Below are positions 1 to 6,056 of a stretch of 9,194 nucleotides of DNA, in pieces. This stretch comes from Bacilli bacterium. GTDB taxonomy: Bacteria > Bacillota_I > Bacilli_A > RFN20 > CAG-288. A program made the position numbers and the translations under genes. The notes beneath the pieces are model-generated. The model was given only the letters and a program-made list of their open reading frames with translations, searched no databases and was not told where the DNA came from. The DNA lies in assembly GCA_900763245.1 (NCBI GenBank), contig CAAFJQ010000120.1, positions 1-9,194 of the forward strand, written 5' to 3'. How positions within the stretch are numbered: position 1 is the first letter of the stretch; each line of letters starts with the position of its first letter.

Positions 1-128
1 TACCTCCGCTTGGATCGAGGAGCGCGCGATTTCCATCCTTGTTCCTGAACAAGGATGGAAAGGTACTCCTGTTAGTCCAAACTTATCGGTACACCTCACT
101 AGGGAAAATCCTGTCTGGCTTTTTCAGA
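1..128. other. Unassigned stretch downstream of clpB
   Basis: This is the segment between the left edge of the window and the clpB stop codon. Short frames are open on both strands: a plus frame that runs on into clpB antisense, and a minus frame that opens after a stop near base 120 and continues to the edge. None of the translations resembles a family I know, and no tRNA, rRNA or SRP RNA signature is visible. Its only clear structure is the palindrome at 31-60. It could be the edge of a neighbouring gene or a non-coding spacer; I cannot tell which. Confidence 0.4.
31..60. repeat. Perfect 30-bp palindrome (14-bp arms, 2-nt centre)
   Basis: The arm ttccatccttgttc (31-44) is followed by two bases and then its exact reverse complement gaacaaggatggaa (47-60). 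As RNA this gives a stem of about 13 bp closed by a 4-nt loop. It lies about 70 nt beyond the clpB stop, where a terminator would be expected. However, neither side carries a T-run: the minus side continues atcgcg and the plus side aggtac. It is therefore not a standard intrinsic terminator. It may stabilise a 3' end, serve as a protein site, or belong to a mobile or repeat element whose remainder lies outside the window. Confidence 0.85.
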
Positions 129-2687
129 TTACTTTGTTACGAATTTCAGACCTTTGTCATCAGCGGTCAACTGGACTGCTTTAGAAACCTCGCCAGCAAT
201 GATCTTGCTGGCAAGAGGAGTCTCGACATAGCTCTGAATGTACCTTCTGATCGGTCTTGCACCATAGGTCTCATCATAGGAATGCTCATGGATATAGCTA
301 ACGGCCTTCTGATCATAGGAGAATTCGATTTCCTTATTCGCCAATCTGTCTTTGAGAAGATTGAGGAATTTCTCGACAATCTTATCGACAACGGATTCGG
401 TGAGAGAATTGAACATGACGATTTCATCGATACGGTTGAGGAATTCAGGACGGAACGACTTCTTCAGAAGTTCTCTGACCTGTTCTCTTCCTTTTTTCTT
501 ATCATCCGAAAGCAGGAATTCGCTGCCCAAGTTACTGGTCATGATGATGATTGTATTGGTGAAGTCGACAGTGCGACCTTGACCATCGGTGAGTCTTCCG
601 TCATCGAGAACCTGAAGCAAGATATTGAAGACATCAGGATGAGCCTTTTCGATTTCATCGAAGAGAACAATGGAATACGGTTTTCTTCTGACGGCTTCTG
701 TCAATTGACCGCCCTCTTCATAGCCGACGTAGCCAGGGGCTGCACCGACAAGACGAGAAACGGATTCCTTCTCCATATATTCAGACATATCGATACGGAC
801 AATTTGCTTTTCAGAATCGAAGAGCTGCTCAGCCAATGCTTTTGCGACTTCTGTCTTACCGACACCGGTAGGACCTAAGAACAGGAAGCTGCCGATAGGT
901 CTGTTGCTATCGCTAAGACCTGCACGGGAACGGATAATGGAGTTTGCTATCTGGGTCAAAGCTTCATCCTGGCCTATGACTCTCTTCTCAAGCTCATCCT
1001 TTAAAGAGAGAATCTTCTGACTTTCGCTCTTGGTCAGTTTGCTGACAGGAATGCCGGTCTGAGAAGAGATGACCTGTGCGACAGTTTCATCTGTCACACA
1101 ATCGGAAAGCATTGTGCTTTCCTTTGTCATTTCTTTGGCCTTCTTCAACTTGTCCTGAAGTTCAGGGATATCCTTGTTCTGAAGTCTAGCGGCAGTATTG
1201 TAATCGGCATCCTGCATAGCCTTCTGCAAATTGAGAGAAGCGATATCAAGTTGCTTCTTGATCTCTTTTTGCTTTTCGGCTTCTCCCTTCTCAGCTTTCC
1301 ACTGAGCAAAAAGATGATCCTTCTTGGAAGTGAGTTCGCTGATTTCCTTCTCCATATCTTCAAGTCTCTTCACAGCGTTTTCGCTGTGGTCGTTCTTCAA
1401 AGAGACCTTTTCAATCTGAAGTTGCATCAGCTTTCTGTTGACTTCATCCAATTCCTCCGGCATCGTATCAATCTGCATTCTCACCTTCGCACAAGCCTCA
1501 TCGATCAAGTCGATTGCCTTATCAGGCAAGAAGCGATCGGTGATGTAACGCTTAGAAAGTGTGACAGCAGCGATGATGGCATCATCGGTGATTTCAACGC
1601 CATGATGCTGTTCATAACGATCCTTGATACCACGAAGAATCGCGATAGAGTCTTCGACAGTCGGTTCATCGATCAGAACCTTCTGCATACGTCTTGCGAA
1701 TGCAGGATCCTTTTCAATGTATTTTCTGTATTCGTTCAGTGTAGTAGCACCGATACAATGCAGTTCACCACGGGCCAAAAGCGGTTTTAAGATGTTAGCG
1801 GCGTCAAGAGAAGAATCTCCACCTGCACCAGCACCGATAAGGGTATGAATCTCATCGATGAAGAGAATGATTCTGCCTTCACTCTTGCTGACTTCCTTCA
1901 TGACAGCTTTCAATCTCTCTTCGAATTCGCCACGGTATTTTGCACCAGCGATCAAAGAACCGATATCAAGTTCCCAAATGGTTTTATCCTTCAAAGTTTC
2001 AGGAACATCGCCTTTGAAGATACGCCAGGCAAGACCTTCGACGACAGCGGTCTTACCGACACCAGGATCACCGATCAGAACAGGGTTGTTCTTGCTCTTT
2101 CTGGAAAGAATCTCCATGACACGTCTGATCTCTTCATCTCTTCCGATGACAGGATCGATTTTGCCGTCTGCTACAGAAGCGACAAGGTCTCTTCCGTATT
2201 TCTTCAAAGCTTCGTATTGGCTTTCCGGATTATCGGAGGTGACATGGTTTCCGCCACGGATTGAATCGATTGCTTTTCTGAAGTCTTTCTTATTGTAGTG
2301 TTCAAGCTGTGATAATTTGTCTATCAACGTATGTTTGCAGTCGAACTGTGCCAAAAGAAGGTGCTCGACGGACATATATTCATCATGCATCTCGCTCTCG
2401 TACTTCGTTGCATTATAAAGGATGTTCTTGACATCTGAACTGGAGTCAGGATCCTCTGTGCTTGTTGTCTTGACTGCGTTGTTGATATAGGAATCAATCA
2501 ACTGTGAAACCTGTTTGACATCGATATCCAATTTCTTAAGGATGTTGACATACATGGAACCATCCTGATCAAAAAGGACACGGAGCAAAACGGGGACATC
2601 AAAGCTTGCCAAATGCTTGTCTTTGGTCATGCTGATTCCGTTATTGATTGCATCTATTACTCTGGTTGTATATTTTTGTTCTGCCAT
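129..2687 (-). CDS. clpB: ATP-dependent chaperone ClpB (Hsp100 disaggregase)
   Basis: ClpB is a cytosolic hexameric AAA+ machine that works with DnaK/DnaJ/GrpE to pull polypeptides out of aggregates after heat stress. The 852 residues match the usual length. The N-terminal Clp repeat domain covers about 1-145. NBD1 has Walker A GDPGVGKT (206-213), pore loop KYRG (250-253), Walker B ILFIDE (274-279) and Arg332/333. A full coiled-coil M domain (about 401-525) separates ClpB from ClpA, ClpC and ClpE. NBD2 has Walker A GPTGVGKT (605-612), pore loop GYVGYEEGG (652-660), Walker B VLFDE (674-678), sensor 1 Asn719, arginine finger Arg752 in FRPEFLNRID, and sensor 2 GARPIRR (809-815). No ClpP-binding IGF/IGL loop was noted in NBD2. 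The ATG sits 8 nt after AGGAGG (2696-2701). It appears monocistronic, with heat-shock control by HrcA through the upstream CIRCE. All catalytic motifs are intact. Confidence 0.98.
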   Translation of the reverse strand: MAEQKYTTRVIDAINNGISMTKDKHLASFDVPVLLRVLFDQDGSMYVNILKKLDIDVKQVSQLIDSYINNAVKTTSTEDPDSSSDVKNILYNATKYESEMHDEYMSVEHLLLAQFDCKHTLIDKLSQLEHYNKKDFRKAIDSIRGGNHVTSDNPESQYEALKKYGRDLVASVADGKIDPVIGRDEEIRRVMEILSRKSKNNPVLIGDPGVGKTAVVEGLAWRIFKGDVPETLKDKTIWELDIGSLIAGAKYRGEFEERLKAVMKEVSKSEGRIILFIDEIHTLIGAGAGGDSSLDAANILKPLLARGELHCIGATTLNEYRKYIEKDPAFARRMQKVLIDEPTVEDSIAILRGIKDRYEQHHGVEITDDAIIAAVTLSKRYITDRFLPDKAIDLIDEACAKVRMQIDTMPEELDEVNRKLMQLQIEKVSLKNDHSENAVKRLEDMEKEISELTSKKDHLFAQWKAEKGEAEKQKEIKKQLDIASLNLQKAMQDADYNTAARLQNKDIPELQDKLKKAKEMTKESTMLSDCVTDETVAQVISSQTGIPVSKLTKSESQKILSLKDELEKRVIGQDEALTQIANSIIRSRAGLSDSNRPIGSFLFLGPTGVGKTEVAKALAEQLFDSEKQIVRIDMSEYMEKESVSRLVGAAPGYVGYEEGGQLTEAVRRKPYSIVLFDEIEKAHPDVFNILLQVLDDGRLTDGQGRTVDFTNTIIIMTSNLGSEFLLSDDKKKGREQVRELLKKSFRPEFLNRIDEIVMFNSLTESVVDKIVEKFLNLLKDRLANKEIEFSYDQKAVSYIHEHSYDETYGARPIRRYIQSYVETPLASKIIAGEVSKAVQLTADDKGLKFVTK

Positions 2688-2716
2688 ATTTGTTGCCTCC
2701 TGTTGACATCAAGTAC

Positions 2717-2744
2717 ATTATAGTGTGAAATTTAGCAGTTTCAA
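2717..2744 (-). promoter_or_regulatory. Sigma-A promoter of clpB
   Basis: Read on the minus strand, TTGAAA (2739-2744) is followed after 16 bp by a consensus TATAAT (2717-2722). Transcription should begin near 2710, leaving a leader of about 23 nt that carries AGGAGG at 2696-2701, 8 nt before the clpB ATG. The -35 box lies inside the CIRCE element, as expected for a promoter blocked by bound HrcA. Confidence 0.85.
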
Positions 2745-2758
2745 GTGAAGAGTGCTAA
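2732..2758. promoter_or_regulatory. CIRCE operator (HrcA binding site)
   Basis: The element reads TTAGCAGTT, nine bases, GAGTGCTAA. The CIRCE consensus is TTAGCACTC-N9-GAGTGCTAA. The right arm and the spacer length match exactly, and the left arm differs at two of nine positions. It covers the clpB -35 hexamer and part of the promoter spacer, so bound HrcA would block RNA polymerase until heat inactivates HrcA. It ends 34 bp before the -10 box of the divergent hydrolase gene, which is probably too far upstream to repress that promoter directly. Confidence 0.92.
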
Positions 2759-2789
2759 ATATTTGAAAAAAGTATTTCTGCTCCGTCTA

Positions 2790-2798
2790 TGTTATAAT
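2790..2798 (+). promoter_or_regulatory. Extended -10 promoter of the hydrolase gene
   Basis: The sequence TGTTATAAT contains the TGn extension followed by a consensus TATAAT (2793-2798). No good -35 hexamer lies 16-18 bp upstream, which is typical of extended -10 promoters. A start site about 7 nt past the -10 box would fall near 2805, two bases before the ATG at 2807, giving a leaderless or almost leaderless transcript. Confidence 0.75.
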
Positions 2799-2806
2799 CA
2801 GTCGAT

Positions 2807-3835
2807 ATGAAAATATTATTGATTGTACTCATTGTTTTATTGTGTCTGTCCTTCCTTTATCTTATTTATGGGCTTCTTGTTGTCTTTATCGTCAACAAAA
2901 AGCTGTTCTTAGTAAGAGGAACAGATCCCGATAATCCCTGTTATCTTCAATTGTCCGATTATCCTGAACTCGAAAGAGAAGGATTGAGAATCGGATTTTA
3001 CGGTGAGATGATACAAGGGTATCTTTATCGACAGAAGAATCAAAGTGATGACAAAGGACTGATCATTCTTTCTCACGGCTTTTTCGGTACCCATATCCAA
3101 TATCTTGCCGATATCTATTATCTGACAAAGAGAGGATATATGGTCTTAGCCTATGATCAATATGGTGTCGGAGACAGCGAAGGCAAGAATCAAATCTCCT
3201 TATCTAATGGCATCTATGTTCTTGAGAATGTCCTTCATGATGCCATCAAGAACAATATCAATAAAGGAAAAGACATTCTGCTTTACGGACATAGCTGGGG
3301 TGCATTTGTCAGTTTAGGCGCATTGAAGAAATACCCTACTGTCAAAAAAGCAATCATCCGCTCCGGTTTTGTCTCTCCGACAAAAGAGGTTCTTTATCTT
3401 TTAAAGCAGCAGAACAAGGGATTGTACTATTCTGTTCGCCCTTTATATTCCTTCTGCTATTTCCTCATCTTCGGAATGAGAAATATGAAAAACGTCAAAT
3501 CAGCTAAGACAAATAATACAGAAATCTTAGTTCTTCATGCTAAAGATGATAAAACAGTTCCTTATGCACAAAGCATCGCAAAACGTTATATTGATCATCC
3601 TAAAAAGAATATCACTGTCAGAATGACAGAACAGGGAGATCACAATTCCCTCATCGCAAAAGAGGGACTTGAAAACTACGCAAAGGCAGTTTCCGAATAT
3701 CAAAAAATCCTCTCCGATAAGGGAGAGGATAAAGAGAAACGAATCGATGAATTTGTTTCTCATCTCAATAGACGAGAAATGTATCCGTACAATCAGGAAG
3801 TCATCAATATCATCGATGACTTCTTAAAGTCTTAG
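2807..3835 (+). CDS. Membrane-anchored alpha/beta hydrolase (S33/Hydrolase_4 type)
   Basis: This 342-residue protein is probably a serine hydrolase (esterase, lipase or peptidase-like) of unknown substrate. A hydrophobic helix at about 3-29 acts as an anchor or uncleaved signal; the basic KK after it leaves the orientation open, possibly with the catalytic part inside. The alpha/beta fold follows. It shows HGFFG (90-94) for the oxyanion region, YDQYGVGDSEG (116-126), a nucleophile elbow GHSWG with Ser163, acid Asp247 or Asp248 in LHAKDDKTVP, and His279 in QGDHNS, so the triad looks complete. The C-terminal tail (about 300-342) is charged. The ATG immediately follows the predicted transcript start and has no Shine-Dalgarno; a later start would delete the anchor. 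The gene is divergent from clpB and convergent with tyrS, overlapping the latter's stop codon. The family assignment is firm, but the substrate is unknown. Confidence 0.88.
   Translation: MKILLIVLIVLLCLSFLYLIYGLLVVFIVNKKLFLVRGTDPDNPCYLQLSDYPELEREGLRIGFYGEMIQGYLYRQKNQSDDKGLIILSHGFFGTHIQYLADIYYLTKRGYMVLAYDQYGVGDSEGKNQISLSNGIYVLENVLHDAIKNNINKGKDILLYGHSWGAFVSLGALKKYPTVKKAIIRSGFVSPTKEVLYLLKQQNKGLYYSVRPLYSFCYFLIFGMRNMKNVKSAKTNNTEILVLHAKDDKTVPYAQSIAKRYIDHPKKNITVRMTEQGDHNSLIAKEGLENYAKAVSEYQKILSDKGEDKEKRIDEFVSHLNRREMYPYNQEVINIIDDFLKS
3702..3730 (-). terminator. Probable intrinsic terminator of tyrS, inside the hydrolase gene
   Basis: On the minus strand, ATCCTCTCC (3730-3722) and GGAGAGGAT (3715-3707) form a perfect 9-bp stem with a 6-nt loop. 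A T-run (3707-3702) follows at once. The element lies about 100 nt past the tyrS stop codon and within the plus-strand hydrolase coding region, around residues 301-308. On the plus strand the stem is followed by aaagagaaac, so it should terminate only minus-strand transcripts. The stem holds five G-C pairs, which makes it moderately strong. Confidence 0.65.
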
Positions 3836-5082
3836 TATTTCAATACAGCGTAGAGCTTCTTGCCGCGCTTGATGAAGATGTATCCGCCATCGAGAGCGTC
3901 TGCTTTTGTGATGACTTTTTCTAAGTCAGCAGTCTTTTCGCCATTGATCTTGACAGCGCCGGCAGAGACGAATTCTCTGGCTTCTCTCTTGCTCTTTGCA
4001 AGACCGGTCTTGATAAGAGCATCAAGAAGGTTGATGTCTTCGCTTTCCTCAACGACAGTAAGACCATCGGTGAGTTCCTTTAAGGATTCTTCGCTGAGTC
4101 CCTGGAAGGAATCGGTAAACAAGGCGACAGACATCTTAAGGCAATCTTCGGCTGCTTTCTCACCATGGAGACGGGTGACGATGACTCTTGCCAACTCTTT
4201 CTGTCCGTTTCTGAGTTCAGGATGTTCAAGATGTGCTTTGTAAATGGCATCGATCTCTTCAATCGGTCTGTCATCGAAGATATAGAGATACTTTAAGACA
4301 TCGCTGTCGGAAACATTCATGAAGTACTGATAGATGTGATAAGGAGTGGTCATTGTTGGATCGAGGTATAAGGCACCGGACTCACTCTTTCCGAATTTCT
4401 TTCCTTGGCTGTCTGTGATGAGCTTGAAGGAGAAGACTTCGGCACCGCAATCAGAACCTTCCTTTTTCTTGACAAAGTCCAAAGCGGTTGTGAGGTTGCC
4501 CCACTGATCGCCGCCGCCGAACTGCATCGTGCAGTGATAATCGCGGAAGAGGTTATCAAAGTCACCGGCCTGAAGAATCATATAAGAGAACTCGGCATAG
4601 GAAATACCAGCCTCAAGACGGGATTTGACGATGTCCTTGGCCAGCATGTATCCGACCTGGAAGTTCTTACCGTAATCTCTTAAGAATGTAAGAATGTTGG
4701 TCTTGCTCCACCACTCATAGTTGTTGAGAATCAATCCTTTGTTCGGATCGCTTGTATCGATATACTTGGCAAGCTGATTTCTGATGCACTCAGCATTGTC
4801 CATGACCTGATCGGGAGAAAGGAATTTTCTTTCAGCCTTTTTTCCGGAAGGATCGCCGATCATACCGGTTGCACCGCCAAGCATGGCGATGACGCGATGT
4901 CCAGCCTTCTGAAGTCTCTGAAGAATGGTGATCATGATGAAGTTGCCAAGCTGAAGCGACTTGGCGCTAGGATCGAATCCGCAGTAGACAGTCTGAGGTG
5001 TATCAAAAAGTTTTTTGACTTTCTCTTCGTCAGAGAAATTGTCTAAGAGCCCTCTTTTTTCTAAATCGTCGATAATGTTCAT
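3832..5082 (-). CDS. tyrS: Tyrosyl-tRNA synthetase (class I, TyrRS)
   Basis: It charges tRNA-Tyr with tyrosine in the cytosol, using ATP, and acts as a dimer. The 416 residues fit bacterial TyrRS. The Rossmann catalytic domain begins with YCGFDPSAKS (33-42), then QLGN (44-47) where HIGH is usual, then GGATGMIGDPSGKKAER (69-85). Tyrosine-pocket residues are visible in YAEFSYMILQAGD (Tyr167, Gln171, Asp174) and GGGDQWGN (189-196). The KMSKS loop reads KFGKS (229-233). An S4 RNA-binding domain covers about 350-416. The ATG follows GCGAGG with a 6-nt gap. The predicted leader is only about 39 nt, too short for a T-box, so tRNA-dependent antitermination is unlikely. The stop overlaps the stop of the convergent hydrolase gene. 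The altered HIGH motif is unusual, but everything else looks like a working enzyme. Confidence 0.97.
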   Translation of the reverse strand: MNIIDDLEKRGLLDNFSDEEKVKKLFDTPQTVYCGFDPSAKSLQLGNFIMITILQRLQKAGHRVIAMLGGATGMIGDPSGKKAERKFLSPDQVMDNAECIRNQLAKYIDTSDPNKGLILNNYEWWSKTNILTFLRDYGKNFQVGYMLAKDIVKSRLEAGISYAEFSYMILQAGDFDNLFRDYHCTMQFGGGDQWGNLTTALDFVKKKEGSDCGAEVFSFKLITDSQGKKFGKSESGALYLDPTMTTPYHIYQYFMNVSDSDVLKYLYIFDDRPIEEIDAIYKAHLEHPELRNGQKELARVIVTRLHGEKAAEDCLKMSVALFTDSFQGLSEESLKELTDGLTVVEESEDINLLDALIKTGLAKSKREAREFVSAGAVKINGEKTADLEKVITKADALDGGYIFIKRGKKLYAVLKY

Positions 5083-5113
5083 AATGTACCTCGCATATTA
5101 AAAATTATTGTGT

Positions 5114-5156
5114 TCGACAAGACCATTAGTATACCGCAAAAAAGTCTTATTGTCGA
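5114..5156. repeat. Imperfect inverted repeat flanking the tyrS -10 region
   Basis: On the minus strand TCGACAA-taa-GAC (5156-5144) is matched by GTC-TTGTCGA (5123-5114): ten pairs with a three-base bulge around a 20-nt centre. The left arm includes the tyrS -35 box and the stop codon of the upstream gene. The right arm starts at about +1. It could be an operator for a dimeric repressor, a weak hairpin in readthrough RNA, or chance. Confidence 0.4.
5128..5156 (-). promoter_or_regulatory. Sigma-A promoter of tyrS
   Basis: On the minus strand TCGACA (5151-5156) and TATACT (5128-5133) are separated by the ideal 17 bp. Transcription should start near 5121, giving a leader of about 39 nt with GAGG at 5089-5092 before the tyrS ATG. 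The -35 box lies within the last codons of the upstream small gene, so tyrS probably has its own promoter in addition to any readthrough. Confidence 0.75.
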
Positions 5157-5458
5157 TTGTACGAGTAGTGAATCATATAGCCTGAAGACTTGAAAATCGG
5201 CACTTTTCTGCTTTTGAAGGTGAATTGAATGATATTGAAAGATGTTTCTAGGTCATTTCTGCAGCCGGAATTACAGATCAGCATGATATCATCATGGATT
5301 CCATTCTCCATTTTGATCTCATTATCGATGTTGCAAATTACTTTCTGATAGTCTTCTTTTGCATGAGTATAGAAATCTTTTCTGATTTTCAGATCATGAA
5401 CAGATGAGAAGAAAAGAAACAAAGAACAGGACAAAAGACAAAAAGCGGTATCATTCAT
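5147..5458 (-). CDS. Small protein with an N-terminal hydrophobic helix, possibly pilin-like
   Basis: I do not recognise this 103-residue protein. An N-terminal hydrophobic stretch (about 4-20, starting NDTAFCLLSCSLFLFF) is followed by a basic/charged segment LKIRKDFYTHAKEDY and a mixed beta-rich tail with two cysteines in CNSGC. A short N-terminus, one helix and a small extracellular-type domain recall minor pseudopilins or TadE-like proteins, but the usual G-F-x-x-x-E processing site is absent. I chose the ATG at 5456-5458 because it overlaps the upstream stop (ATGAATGA), which suggests translational coupling; there is no Shine-Dalgarno. An in-frame TTG at 5503 would add 15 low-complexity residues and is less likely. 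It is the last gene of the tight membrane-protein cluster, 64 nt before tyrS. The gene is probable, but its role is unknown. Confidence 0.65.
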   Translation of the reverse strand: MNDTAFCLLSCSLFLFFSSVHDLKIRKDFYTHAKEDYQKVICNIDNEIKMENGIHDDIMLICNSGCRNDLETSFNIIQFTFKSRKVPIFKSSGYMIHYSYNRQ

Positions 5459-6056
5459 AAGAGATGACGGAAAAGAAGAAGACAAAGACGAAAAGGAGAA
5501 CAATCACAAAAGAGGTGATGAAAGTCAATGGGGTTTCTTCTTTATGACAGTCCTTTTTAAAGAGAGATATCTTTCTTTCCAGTTCGCTTGTTGCTGAAGG
5601 AGAATATTCCTCTTCACTGTGAAGAAGAACATTGATAAAGGATATCAGAGCGAATTCAGACTGCTTTTTTGTGATGTTGAGTGGAAGCTCGTTTGATTCA
5701 TTCTCCTGAAAATCCGTCAATCTGTCCTTCAGTTCACAGATAGGCAATGAATTGATTGCCGAAGTGAATCCGAGATGATAATCCTCCTCCAAGGAAGAAA
5801 AATAGAGAAAACGAGAATAGAATAACAGCACATCCTTCAATCCTTTCGTCTCTTCGTGTTTCTCTTTTTTGAAAAGCAGTGATATTGAAAAAACAGAAAT
5901 TGGAATCAAAGCTGATATGATTAACTGATTGCTTTTTGAATAGACAAAATAGGCAAAGACGAATGAAATGAGAAGCGGAACATAGAAGAAAACATCAGAA
6001 AGATTTGTTTTGCTTTTCTTTTTAGGAGCCTTCAATTTCTTCAATGGGTTTTTCAT
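5451..6056 (-). CDS. Membrane protein, weakly TadC/T2SSF-like
   Basis: This 201-residue protein has a lysine-rich N-terminus (KNPLKKLKAPKKKSK), two transmembrane helices (about 22-39 and 44-62), a cytoplasmic stretch of about 110 residues and one C-terminal helix (177-197). The segment after helix two, LLFYSRFLYFSSLEEDYHLG, has the spacing of the first helices of T2SSF domains and resembles the matching part of the gene just upstream, which suggests an ancient paralogous pair like TadB/TadC. The length is well below the roughly 300 residues usual for TadC, so the assignment is inference. The start is firm: ATG overlaps the upstream TGA by 4 nt (ATGA) and is preceded by AAGGAG 5 nt away. Its stop overlaps the next gene by 8 nt. 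The coding strand is strikingly pyrimidine-rich, as expected for Ser/Phe/Leu-rich protein. Confidence 0.75.
   Translation of the reverse strand: MKNPLKKLKAPKKKSKTNLSDVFFYVPLLISFVFAYFVYSKSNQLIISALIPISVFSISLLFKKEKHEETKGLKDVLLFYSRFLYFSSLEEDYHLGFTSAINSLPICELKDRLTDFQENESNELPLNITKKQSEFALISFINVLLHSEEEYSPSATSELERKISLFKKDCHKEETPLTFITSFVIVLLFVFVFFFSVISYE

Noticed and set aside
1..36. Minus-strand ATG at 34-36 opening a 12-codon frame to the window edge
   Set aside because: It is too short to judge, has only a weak AGGA upstream, and the ATG is part of the palindrome. It could be a real truncated gene start, but nothing supports it.
31..60. Palindrome taken as the clpB terminator
   Set aside because: No T-run follows the stem on the minus strand, so it fails the basic test for an intrinsic terminator.
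39..878. Long plus-strand open frame of 279 codons antisense to the end of clpB
   Set aside because: It lies almost wholly inside clpB on the opposite strand, has no ribosome site or recognisable protein family, and is explained by the codon use of a strongly conserved gene.
1251..2298. Several overlapping plus-strand open frames of 70-180 codons inside clpB
   Set aside because: They are antisense shadows of clpB with no initiation signals and no recognisable motifs.
2763..2798. TTGAAA at 2763-2768 as the -35 box of the hydrolase promoter
   Set aside because: The gap to TATAAT is 24 bp, too long for a sigma-A promoter. The TGn extension explains the promoter better.
4405..4683. Plus-strand open frame of 92 codons antisense to tyrS
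   Set aside because: It lies entirely within the conserved catalytic domain of tyrS, with no family resemblance or ribosome site.
5459..5503. Upstream TTG start for the small protein ending at 5147
   Set aside because: It would add 15 low-complexity Ser/Phe residues and has no ribosome site, while the ATG at 5456-5458 overlaps the upstream stop in a typical coupled arrangement.
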